From positions 1 through 64,000 of the forward strand of contig JBAQFA010000005.1 of the NCBI GenBank assembly GCA_049287025.1: a stretch of DNA of 64,000 nucleotides. The letters run 5' to 3'. Numbering within the stretch: position 1 is the stretch's first letter; the number at the start of each line of letters is the position of its first letter. Source of the stretch: UBA11710 sp049287025 (GTDB lineage: Bacteria; Patescibacteriota; Patescibacteriia; Magasanikbacterales; UBA922). The notes under the pieces are model-generated. The model saw only the letters and a program-made list of their open reading frames with translations. It did not search any database and was not told the DNA's origin. Made by a program: the position numbers and the translations under genes. Positions 41,106 to 48,562 of this stretch are shown piece by piece.

Positions 41106-42613
41106 CCTTTTATTAAAGAATCAATCATTCCTCTAAAACCATGACTCCCACAGAAAACAATTACATCGCCAGATTTAGTGTTATTGATTAAATAATTTAT
41201 TAATTCAGTATCATCATCAATATATTTGGCATTATTGTGGGTCTTACTAATTACCTCGGCTAGTTTTTGTCCGTCCATGACTTCTGGTTTATTGGGATCT
41301 TGTTTAATCGCTGTTAGACGAGGAATAATGACTTCGTCAGCACTGACAAAAGCATTGTCATAGCCAGGAATAGATTCTATTTGGCGATTACCGCCGTTTG
41401 GTTCGAAGACTGCTATGAGTTTTGAGGAAGGGGATCCTTCGACTTCATTCGTTTGACTGGCGTCAAACTCACTTCGCTCAGGATGACGTGTATAGATATT
41501 TTTTAAGCTAGCTAAAACCGCTTCAGCTTTTTTTGGTGAGTGAGCGATATCATCAAATACAATAACATCATTATCACATCGTTTTTCCAATCTTCTTTTT
41601 ATATTTTTAAAACTGATAATGGCTTTTATAATATTGGCTGGTTCAATACCAAGCTCATGAGCAAAAGCAAAACATCCAGTCATATTGTCGGCCATGTAGT
41701 CGCCTAGATTTGAAGTAATTAGGTTATAGGTTTTAGGTTTTAGGTTATCATTTTTTGGTTTGACAACTATATCAAATGATAGTCCGTTTTTTGAAGTTTT
41801 TACATTGGTGTACTGATAATCATTGTCTGGTGATTTTCCGTATTTAATGATATGTGATATGTGGTATGTGATGTGTGATACTTTTTCACTAGTCACAATC
41901 ATTCCATTAGCAGGAATGTTGTTTACAAGTGTTTGAAACGCATCAACATAAGATTGTTCAGTCGGATACACATCAGCATGATCCCAAACCACAGATGTCA
42001 AAAGTAAATGAGTGGGGGAATAGTGGGCAAATTTTGGGCCATTGTCCCAGCGCGCGCTTTTGTATTCGTCGCCTTCAATTACGGAGTAATTGCCACGTGA
42101 ACCCGAAGGGTTTTTACGTGGCGGATTGTCTCCCAAACTCGCAGACGGTATCCCATTTAGACTAATACCACCAAACATATAAGTCGGATCAAAATTATTT
42201 TGTTTCAAAATCCAAGTAAGTAGTGATGAACTGGTAGTCTTACCATAAGTCCCAGCGCAAACAATTGAATTCTCTTTGACAAAAAATTCTTTGATCACTT
42301 CAGGATAAGATTTATAATTTAATTTATTTTCTTGTACATAGAGCCATTCAGGATTATTGGAACTGGCGACATTGCCAACTACGACTAGGTTTCCATCTTT
42401 TCCTCCTTCGCTAAAGCTACGGAGGACACGGTCGGGATGCCAACCAGTATAATAATCAACGCCACTTTCTTTGAGATAAGTAGAAATGGGTGGATATATT
42501 CCCACATCACTACCAGTCACTTCATAACCCGCTTTTTTCAATGCTAAAGCCAGAGCCGACATGGCGACTCCACAGATACCGATGAAGTGGATTTTTATTT
42601 TGTCATGTAACAT
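41084..42613 (-). CDS. mpl: Mpl-like UDP-MurNAc-peptide ligase
   Basis: 509 residues. IHFIGICGVAMSALALALKKAGYEVTGSDVGIYPPISTYL is the Mpl signature rather than MurC. The Mur ligase centre has GTYGKTTSSSLLTWIL (ATP P-loop), IEGDEYKSARWD and FDDIAHSPKKAEAVL. Mpl joins recycled Ala-Glu-DAP tripeptide to UDP-MurNAc, and in this reduced genome it may serve as the main ligase. At least five repeat-derived in-frame inserts are seen: residues 63-71 (RSFSEGGK), 164-174 (NPPRKNPSGSRG), about 245-256, about 289-298, and 375-397 (RHPERSEFDAS...). All lie between conserved motifs. ATG 42613 overlaps a cataacatat word. Confidence 0.9.
   Translation of the reverse strand: MLHDKIKIHFIGICGVAMSALALALKKAGYEVTGSDVGIYPPISTYLKESGVDYYTGWHPDRVLRSFSEGGKDGNLVVVGNVASSNNPEWLYVQENKLNYKSYPEVIKEFFVKENSIVCAGTYGKTTSSSLLTWILKQNNFDPTYMFGGISLNGIPSASLGDNPPRKNPSGSRGNYSVIEGDEYKSARWDNGPKFAHYSPTHLLLTSVVWDHADVYPTEQSYVDAFQTLVNNIPANGMIVTSEKVSHITYHISHIIKYGKSPDNDYQYTNVKTSKNGLSFDIVVKPKNDNLKPKTYNLITSNLGDYMADNMTGCFAFAHELGIEPANIIKAIISFKNIKRRLEKRCDNDVIVFDDIAHSPKKAEAVLASLKNIYTRHPERSEFDASQTNEVEGSPSSKLIAVFEPNGGNRQIESIPGYDNAFVSADEVIIPRLTAIKQDPNKPEVMDGQKLAEVISKTHNNAKYIDDDTELINYLINNTKSGDVIVFCGSHGFRGMIDSLIKGLKSRKG
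41424..41490. repeat. Half REPIN-like element inside mpl
   Basis: GGGGATCCTTCGACTTC.. and ..TTCGCTCAGGATGACG enclose a small TTTGAC..GTCAAA stem. It carries only one of the two palindromes present in full copies, and ends in ATGACG as the GIY-YIG flanks do. Confidence 0.75.
42092..42122. repeat. Palindromic insertion inside mpl
   Basis: GCCACGT and ACGTGGC outer arms, ACCC/GGGT inner arms, GAA loop. In frame; encodes NPPRKNPSGSRG. Confidence 0.85.
42401..42426. repeat. tccNcc-ttcgct palindrome inside mpl
   Basis: TCCTCC..TTCGCTAAAGCTAC..GGAGGA. A second member of the same element is inside the ATP-grasp gene at 51631-51656 (TCCCGCC..GGCGGA) but read in another frame. Confidence 0.8.
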
Positions 42614-42636
42614 ATATCATGAAGCATGTAGCAATT

Positions 42637-43245
42637 TTATTTTTTTACAGCTAATTCTGTTTTAACATAAAAATATATTTCACCATTATTTATAGTTTCA
42701 TCAGTTAAAATTTTTTTCATTTCTTCAAGATCATGTGTGCTTTTTATTTTATCATTTTTTTCTAATGTTAATGATAGATATTTCCATCCAAAGATTTTAT
42801 CTCCATTATTAATTGCCCATCTGGCCATTTTTATATTTTCAGTCCATATACTATAAGTGCATGGTAAATCAGATTTAGTCTGATGATGTGTCATTATTTC
42901 TTTGGCTGCCTTATAAAGTATTGTTGTTTCATCGGGCATCTTTTGAGGTGAACCCAAGTTTGAAATTACGTGTGTTTTAAATTCTCCTGGACGTTCTGGC
43001 AAGGTTGCAAGCGTTAAGAATAATATTTTATTACCATAGGTAATTTTCCACGCAAGATTATTTTCATCGGTTATGTCCGGAGTATTTTCCCAACCCCCAA
43101 AGACATCCTCTCCTTTTATCTGTTTATAAGCGTCGTGGAGTGCTTTATTCATTTGTCTGTGAGATACGGTTTCTGCTCGCGAAACAATCTCCCTAATGAT
43201 TTCATCTTCAGTCATTTGTTCTGATTTTGGTCCTGTATCACTCAT
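42637..43245 (-). CDS. Unknown protein, DTGPK-E family copy A
   Basis: 202 residues, soluble. It is clearly homologous to the product of 43776-44387: shared N-terminus M(S/N)DTGPK(S/P)EQ..(E/D)EII.EI, a central GNKILFL/RGKILFL strand, ETT.(L/I)YKAAKE(I/L)M, PC.Y, and MA(R/I)W....G..IF. I recognise no domain; the pattern could be a distant GNAT-like or nucleotide-binding fold. The two copies flank a flavin reductase gene, so they arose by duplication around it or were separated by its insertion. Confidence 0.65.
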   Translation of the reverse strand: MSDTGPKSEQMTEDEIIREIVSRAETVSHRQMNKALHDAYKQIKGEDVFGGWENTPDITDENNLAWKITYGNKILFLTLATLPERPGEFKTHVISNLGSPQKMPDETTILYKAAKEIMTHHQTKSDLPCTYSIWTENIKMARWAINNGDKIFGWKYLSLTLEKNDKIKSTHDLEEMKKILTDETINNGEIYFYVKTELAVKK

Positions 43246-43257
43246 ATTTTTTTAAAA

Positions 43258-43764
43258 TTATAACTCTTTAAAAATTCTTTTACCATTTTTTCCTTTACCA
43301 TAGCAGAGTAATATTTTTTCTTTTTCATTATAATGGGCGGATAAAACTTTGCCAATAAAAATAGTATGATCACCAGCTTTTATTTTTTTGATTACTTCAC
43401 ATTCATAATTCAGAGTCGCTTCAGCTAGCAGAGGAGTCTTTAGAAATTTAGCTTTGGTAGTTTTTATTTTTGATAATTTAAATTTATCAATTTTATCACC
43501 ATGATTTTCGCCAAAGATTGAGATTGCTTTTAACTGTTTTTTGTTTGGTACAGCCAAGACAAATTCTTTACTTTGTTCAATTAGTTTTTTGGTGTTTTGG
43601 GTATTGTAAATAGATACAGCCATTAGTGGCGGTTCGTGCGAAACTTTCGTGTGCCAAGCGACAATCATACCGCTTGGTTTGTTATTTTTGTCACACGATA
43701 AAACAAAAGCAAAATTGTATGGGATGTATTTTGTAAAAGCAGTGGAAATGTCTATTTGTTTCAT
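43258..43764 (-). CDS. Flavin reductase-like (DIM6/NTAB family) protein
   Basis: 168 residues, single FMN-binding split-barrel domain: FVLSCDKNNKPSGMIVAWHTKVSHEPPLMAVSIYNTQNTKKLIEQSKEFVLAVP, followed by FGENHGDKIDKF, TLNYECEVIKKIKAGDHTIFIGKVLSAH. Members bind FMN or FAD and reduce it with NAD(P)H, or act as flavoproteins in small electron-transfer schemes. No partner oxygenase is present. Confidence 0.88.
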   Translation of the reverse strand: MKQIDISTAFTKYIPYNFAFVLSCDKNNKPSGMIVAWHTKVSHEPPLMAVSIYNTQNTKKLIEQSKEFVLAVPNKKQLKAISIFGENHGDKIDKFKLSKIKTTKAKFLKTPLLAEATLNYECEVIKKIKAGDHTIFIGKVLSAHYNEKEKILLCYGKGKNGKRIFKEL

Positions 43765-43775
43765 ATTTAAAAATT

Positions 43776-44387
43776 TTAAATATCTGTACTTAGGGCTACA
43801 GCCAGATTGGAGTTTTCAATTTCTTCAGGATTGTTTATCAGTAAATCCAGCAGTTCAGCTTCAGAGATATCAGATTCAGGTTTATTAGTGCGACCAATTT
43901 TTGTAACAATTTTGCAATTAGGAAAGATTTCTTTGCCTTTTGTTAATAACCAAATTGCCATTCTTGGGTCAGCCGTGATTTCTGCATATTTACAGGGTTT
44001 TTTGAAGGTTTCTTCTTTATATCTAATCATTAATTCTTTTGCCGCCTTATATATTGGTGTTGTTTCTGGTATTCTTTCCTCAGCAGAATTAAAATCCGAA
44101 TTATTTACAATGTGAGTAAAAAAACTTCCAGTTCCTTTTTCGATTTCATGAAATGATAAAAAAAGTATCTTACCCCGGTAAGACAGTCTCCAATTAGGCG
44201 CTACTTCTTTATCGTCTGAGTCAACAAATGTTGTTGCTTCTTCATATTCTTCGCCATAAATTTCCATATATAATTTATTCAGTTCTTCAATTTTTTGTTT
44301 TTTAGAAATTCTAACAGCCCCAGCAATAATCTCTGCAATAATTTCCTCTTCTGATCTTTGTTCTGGTTTTGGTCCTGTGTCGTTCAT
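43776..44387 (-). CDS. Unknown protein, DTGPK-E family copy B
   Basis: 203 residues; paralogue of 42637-43245 (see that entry for shared motifs). It differs in a longer acidic C-terminus (DISEAELLDLLINNPEEIENSNLAV). It sits one base after the arginyltransferase-like gene in the transcription direction, so the genes are coupled. No function assigned. Confidence 0.65.
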   Translation of the reverse strand: MNDTGPKPEQRSEEEIIAEIIAGAVRISKKQKIEELNKLYMEIYGEEYEEATTFVDSDDKEVAPNWRLSYRGKILFLSFHEIEKGTGSFFTHIVNNSDFNSAEERIPETTPIYKAAKELMIRYKEETFKKPCKYAEITADPRMAIWLLTKGKEIFPNCKIVTKIGRTNKPESDISEAELLDLLINNPEEIENSNLAVALSTDI

Positions 44388-44388
44388 A

Positions 44389-45063
44389 TTATTTTAAAAT
44401 ATTTTTTAATTCATCCAAATCGTCATTCCATTTTTCACCATCAAACCACTCTAGTCCGGCAAATTGTAATTTGTATTTTGCTTTAGTATCTTTGGCAGAG
44501 CCGAGATAGACGAAACGTTTGTGGTTTGCTTGAGCGTGTAATATTGTTTTCAACATCATTCCCATTCCCAAATTAGGTGTTAGGTTTTGGGTGTTAGGTG
44601 TTAGGTCGTAGAAAGGGTAGGAGTAGTGTAATATATTTTTGTCTTCATAACAAATTGCATAACCGATTTTTAAATTTTCGATTTTCAATTTACAATTTTC
44701 AAACGTGTAAATGAATAATTTATTAAAATTGTGACTGGTAGTTAAAATTTCTTTTACTTTGTTAGCACTAAAAGTACCTTCACCAAACTTTGTTTGATAA
44801 AAATCTTTGGCAAGTTTTCCAATTGTCCAATCGTAATCTGCCATTGGTAAGGAGTAAGGAGTAAGGAGTAAGGAGTCTGTTTTTTTTAAAATACGTTTAT
44901 TTTCGCTTGTCAGTTTAAATCTGTCTAAATCAATGCGAATACTACGCGTCTGATATATGTCACCTTTGCCGGTGCGAGTAAACAAAAAGCCCTCGTTGTA
45001 AAGAGAGTTGATATTTTCGTCAGAGAAATCAGAAATTGTTTTTTCAGACCATTTTAGGTACAT
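44389..45063 (-). CDS. Arginyl-tRNA-protein transferase-like (ATE C-domain) protein
   Basis: 224 residues. The C-terminal part HYSYPFYDLTPN...LGMGMMLKTILHAQANHKRFVYLGSAKDTKAKYKLQFAGLEWFDGEKW follows the ATE/Bpt C-terminal layout (YSFYDP, LG...L..I..A...GL.YVYLG, YK.QF...E). Transferases of this type add Arg or Leu from tRNA to protein N-termini, marking them for degradation. The N-terminal Cys cluster of true ATE1 is absent, so only a GNAT-fold relationship is safe. Three repeat-derived stretches lie in frame: about 64-73 (SLLLTPYSLP), 121-128 (ENCKLKIENLK) and 151-164 (TPNTQNLTPN). Confidence 0.7.
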   Translation of the reverse strand: MYLKWSEKTISDFSDENINSLYNEGFLFTRTGKGDIYQTRSIRIDLDRFKLTSENKRILKKTDSLLLTPYSLPMADYDWTIGKLAKDFYQTKFGEGTFSANKVKEILTTSHNFNKLFIYTFENCKLKIENLKIGYAICYEDKNILHYSYPFYDLTPNTQNLTPNLGMGMMLKTILHAQANHKRFVYLGSAKDTKAKYKLQFAGLEWFDGEKWNDDLDELKNILK

Positions 45064-45069
45064 ATATAG

Positions 45070-45339
45070 TTATATCTGTTCATTGTATTCTTCTGAATGA
45101 TAAAGTTTACGACTCCAAAGTGATGCAATTATAAAATGTACAATACAAAATAATAAAACAATTGGTAATTTTCCAAACATGGCTCCAGCACCGCTAATGA
45201 AGAAAAGTCCGGTTATAAAAGTAATTACAAAAGAAACCAACGGAATATATTTGCAGTATTTTTTATCTTTTTTTCTTAGTAGTATTCCAGTTGATATATA
45301 AATTATGAGTGGAAGTACTATAGTGATTATTTCTCCCAT
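45070..45339 (-). CDS. Small hypothetical membrane protein
   Basis: 89 residues with three hydrophobic segments (about 4-20, 33-52 and 57-75) and a charged C-terminus (SRKLYHSEEYNEQI). I recognise no family. It is 6 bases upstream of the arginyltransferase-like gene and likely heads that transcript. Confidence 0.6.
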   Translation of the reverse strand: MGEIITIVLPLIIYISTGILLRKKDKKYCKYIPLVSFVITFITGLFFISGAGAMFGKLPIVLLFCIVHFIIASLWSRKLYHSEEYNEQI

Positions 45340-45409
45340 ATCATTTTGTTAATAAATTAATATTTTTTATTTTACACTATCATTTTGCATTTTGATTTTT
45401 TAATTTATT

Positions 45410-46531
45410 TTAGTAAAGCGCTATCCACAACCCCAAAAGCACTACAGCTGAATGTATAATCCAAAAACGCATCACAGTTTTTTCTTCGCTCCAGCCGATT
45501 AATTCAAAATGGTGATGGAGTGGTGCCATTTTAAAAATTCTTCTACCTAAGACATGTCGACCAATGACTTGAATAATAACGGTAGCTAATTCCAAATAAA
45601 ATATAAAAGCGATAAAGGGGAGTAAGATCATTTTATTTATTACAATGGCATTGATAGCTAATAAAGCCCCTAGACCCAAAGAACCAACATCACCCATTTG
45701 AAAACGAGCGGGCTTAACATTAAAGTATGTATAAGTAATCAAAGCTCCGACAGTCGTAGCATTTAACAAAGTAATTTCTGGATAATTATTGACCCAGCTC
45801 AAAATCGTTAAAGTAGAAAAAGTAATAATCAGTGATCCGCCAGCTAAACCATCCATACCATCGGCAATATTAACAGCATTGGCGGTAAACATAACAAATA
45901 AAATAATTAAAGGAATGATCCACCAGCCAATATTAACTAGACCATCAAACGGAATATTAATTTGTTGCCATTGTTCGCCCAATTTAAAATAAATCCAATA
46001 AGCAGTAATGGCACCGGCTGCGAATTGCAATAATAATTTTTCGTGGACATGTACGCCTTTGCCTGGGTGAGAACCAAGCCAGAGTGAAGCGCGTTTGAAA
46101 ATTGACCAAGGTAGGGTAATAATTAGCCACATGCGTTGTTTCCAATCAGCATGAACTTTGATTAAAGTGAAAATTTGTTTTAGTTTGCGGTGACGTCTTT
46201 CGTGGCCATAAATATGCATAACATCGTCAATACCACCAAGGAGAGCAGACAACAACATCACACCAATTGGTACCCAAGTAAATTTTCTCTCCCAATTAAA
46301 AAGCATCGTAATAACAGCCACGGTAATGATTACCAAAAGACCACCCATAATTGGGGTGCCAGCTTTTTTATCAATATTTAGAGTAGAATCATATTCTGCT
46401 CTACGGGTAAGCTTGAAATGGTAAAGAATTTTGGTCAAAATTGGCGACCAGAGAAATGCTACAACACAAGAACCCAAACCATAAAAAATGGCTGTTTTTA
46501 GCAGATTTAATGATTCAATTGGTATATTCAT
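45410..46531 (-). CDS. mraY: Phospho-N-acetylmuramoyl-pentapeptide-transferase MraY
   Basis: 373 residues, ten predicted helices. Conserved motifs are KKAGTPIMGGL, GGIDDVMH, NAVNIADGMDGLAGG and FQMGDVGSLGLGALL, followed by LATVIIQVIGRHVLGRRIFKMAPLHHHFELIGWSE. It transfers phospho-MurNAc-pentapeptide to undecaprenyl phosphate, forming lipid I on the cytosolic face. It carries an extra charged cytosolic loop (YGHERRHRKLKQIFTLIKVHADWKQRMW) compared with E. coli MraY. It has its own near-leaderless promoter. Confidence 0.96.
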   Translation of the reverse strand: MNIPIESLNLLKTAIFYGLGSCVVAFLWSPILTKILYHFKLTRRAEYDSTLNIDKKAGTPIMGGLLVIITVAVITMLFNWERKFTWVPIGVMLLSALLGGIDDVMHIYGHERRHRKLKQIFTLIKVHADWKQRMWLIITLPWSIFKRASLWLGSHPGKGVHVHEKLLLQFAAGAITAYWIYFKLGEQWQQINIPFDGLVNIGWWIIPLIILFVMFTANAVNIADGMDGLAGGSLIITFSTLTILSWVNNYPEITLLNATTVGALITYTYFNVKPARFQMGDVGSLGLGALLAINAIVINKMILLPFIAFIFYLELATVIIQVIGRHVLGRRIFKMAPLHHHFELIGWSEEKTVMRFWIIHSAVVLLGLWIALY

Positions 46532-46542
46532 AATCTTTAGAA

Positions 46543-46571
46543 ATTGTATCAGAAATTTGTATAAAATTCAA
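46543..46571 (-). promoter_or_regulatory. mraY promoter, near-leaderless
   Basis: On the minus strand TTGAAT, a 17-base spacer, TACAAT (46548-46543), with only 11 bases before the ATG, leaving a leader of about 5 bases and no ribosome-binding site. Confidence 0.7.
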
Positions 46572-46594
46572 GTATACTATTATTTTTTCAGTTA

Positions 46595-46603
46595 TGTTAT
46601 AAT
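46595..46603 (+). promoter_or_regulatory. Extended -10 promoter of corA
   Basis: TGT TATAAT, a perfect -10 with the TG extension, 21 bases before the corA ATG. It is divergent from the mraY promoter. Confidence 0.65.
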
Positions 46604-46624
46604 ACGACAATATAAAATATTTAT

Positions 46625-47620
46625 ATGAACAAGAGTAAAAACAAAATTTATATTTTTGATTATTCACCAGAAGCTTTGGTAGAAAAAGAAGTCAAGACCA
46701 TAGAAGAGTGTATTACTTACAAAGAATCACCTTCGGTCACTTGGGTAAATATTGATAAAGTGCCACCAGTTGATGATTTGGAACGTTTGAAAAAAGTTTT
46801 TAGTATTCACCCAGTAGTAGTAGATGATATTTTAAATATTAATCAAAGACCAAAGATTGAAATTTTGGATGATTATATCTATGTAGTTTTAAAAATGCTG
46901 ACTCTGAATAATAGTAGTAAAAAAGTAGAAAGTGAACAGGTGAGTATAGTAATTGCCAAAGATTTTGTTTTGACTTTTCAACAGGATATTGAAGGTGATA
47001 CGTTTGCGAGTGTGAGAGACAGAATAAGAAATAAAACAAATAAAATAAGAGGCATGGGTACAGATTATTTGGCTTATAAGTTAATTGATTCAGTCGTGGA
47101 CAATTATTTTAATGTATTGGAAGATTTTTCTGATCGTTTAGAAAAAATTGAACACCAGTTGATTAATAATCCTAATAATAGCACTTTACAGGAAATGTAT
47201 AATTTGAAAAGAGAAGTAATAAATTTACGTCGTTCAGTCTGGCCTTTGCGTGAAGTGATTTCGGCTTTGGAGCGTGATGATACTGCTTTGGTAAAAGATA
47301 ATACTAGGATTTATTTGCGCGATGTGTATGACCATGTAATACAAATTATTGATACCATAGAAACTTATCGGGAAATGTTGTCAGGTATGGTGGATATTTA
47401 TTTGTCTAGTGTGAGTAATAAAATGAACGCGGTCATGAAAGTTCTCACAATTATTGCTACGATTTTTATGCCTCTTACTTTTTTGGCGGGTGTATATGGG
47501 ATGAATTTTAAACATATGCCAGAATTGAATTGGGTGTGGGGTTATCCTATGACTTGGTTGGTCATGATCATAATAACAATTATAATGTTAGTTTTTTTTA
47601 AGAGAAAGAAATGGCTGTAA
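46625..47620 (+). CDS. corA: CorA-type Mg2+/Co2+ transporter
   Basis: 331 residues. A long cytosolic alpha/beta-plus-helical domain includes KVFSIHPVVVDDILNINQRPKIEILDDYIYVVLKML and a coiled-coil stalk (NYFNVLEDFSDRLEKIEHQL). Two C-terminal membrane helices follow, with YGMNFKHMPELNW carrying the GMN filter motif between them. CorA pentamers admit Mg2+ down the membrane potential. Length and layout match the Thermotoga-type family. It is probably monocistronic. Confidence 0.95.
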   Translation: MNKSKNKIYIFDYSPEALVEKEVKTIEECITYKESPSVTWVNIDKVPPVDDLERLKKVFSIHPVVVDDILNINQRPKIEILDDYIYVVLKMLTLNNSSKKVESEQVSIVIAKDFVLTFQQDIEGDTFASVRDRIRNKTNKIRGMGTDYLAYKLIDSVVDNYFNVLEDFSDRLEKIEHQLINNPNNSTLQEMYNLKREVINLRRSVWPLREVISALERDDTALVKDNTRIYLRDVYDHVIQIIDTIETYREMLSGMVDIYLSSVSNKMNAVMKVLTIIATIFMPLTFLAGVYGMNFKHMPELNWVWGYPMTWLVMIIITIIMLVFFKRKKWL

Positions 47621-47685
47621 ATTAAGCTCAAAATAAAAAATCCAAATGACAATTCAAATACAAAATTAATTGAAAATTGTAAACT

Positions 47686-48555
47686 ATGGTTAAGGTTGCT
47701 TGGTTTGGTATACACACTGGTGAAGAACCGCCTTTAATCCCTGCTGGGGGGATTTTTTTTACTGGGTGTAATTTGCGGTGTGTGTTTTGTCAGAATTATC
47801 AAATTTCTCAAGAAAATTTGGGAAAATTTTACAGTATAGAAGAATTAGCCAACATAATGCTTGATTTGCAAACCCAGGGTGCGGTGAATATTGATTTAGT
47901 GACGCCGACGATTTGGTGGAAGCAAATTAAACCGGCCATAATTTTGGCGCGTGAAAGGGGACTAACTCTATCAATCGTTTGGAATTCAAATGGCTTTGAT
48001 AGCTTAGAAATTTTACAGGAGATGAAAGGTTTGGTAGATATTTATTTACCAGATTTTAAATACAGTGATGATGAAATTGCTTTTAAATATTCTGGTATAA
48101 AAAATTATGTTGAGACTACTAAATTAGCAATCAAAGAAATGTTGGATCAAGTTAATTATTTACAAATTGAAAATGGTATTGCGACTAGGCCCGCCCGCCA
48201 CGCAAGCCAGCCCCGCCTATCACAGCCTGGCACTGGCGAGCAGGTTGCTGGCGTTGCGGGCAGGGGATTAATTGTTCGTCATATGGTTTTGCCCAATAAT
48301 TTGGCTAATAGTTTTGGTGTATTGCAAATGTTATCGGAGATCGATAATAAAATTCATGTTAGTCTCATGAACCAATATTTTCCTATGCATCATGCGAATG
48401 AATATCCAGAAATAAATAGAATTGTGAGCGATGTTGAATTTAATCAAGTTTATGATTATTTGCAAGAACTTGGATTTACAAATGGCTGGGTACAGGGTGA
48501 AAAGAGTCAACAATTTTTAATTCCAGATTTTAGAAAAGAAGAGCCATTTAATTGA
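47686..48555 (+). CDS. Radical SAM protein, PflA-like
   Basis: 289 residues. The cluster motif is FTGCNLRCVFCQNYQIS (CxxxCxxC), preceded by GEEPPLIPAGGIFF. Then QGAVNIDLVTPTIWW, LSIVWNSNGFDSLEIL and VDIYLPDFKYSDDEIAFKYSG, all typical of the pyruvate formate-lyase activating enzyme-like branch with no formate-lyase partner here. A GC-rich stretch (about 169-193, TRPARHASQPRLSQ..) is an in-frame insertion encoded by a long hairpin. The leader (47640-47685) is an aattgaaaattgtaaac word. Confidence 0.88.
   Translation: MVKVAWFGIHTGEEPPLIPAGGIFFTGCNLRCVFCQNYQISQENLGKFYSIEELANIMLDLQTQGAVNIDLVTPTIWWKQIKPAIILARERGLTLSIVWNSNGFDSLEILQEMKGLVDIYLPDFKYSDDEIAFKYSGIKNYVETTKLAIKEMLDQVNYLQIENGIATRPARHASQPRLSQPGTGEQVAGVAGRGLIVRHMVLPNNLANSFGVLQMLSEIDNKIHVSLMNQYFPMHHANEYPEINRIVSDVEFNQVYDYLQELGFTNGWVQGEKSQQFLIPDFRKEEPFN
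48190..48264. repeat. GC-rich hairpin insertion inside the radical SAM gene
   Basis: About two-thirds G+C in an AT-rich gene. Arms GCCACGCAAGCCAGC and GCTGGCGTTGCGGGC pair around a roughly 30-base centre containing CCTGGCACTGGCGAGCAGG. In frame. Confidence 0.8.
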
Positions 48556-48562
48556 ATTTTTT

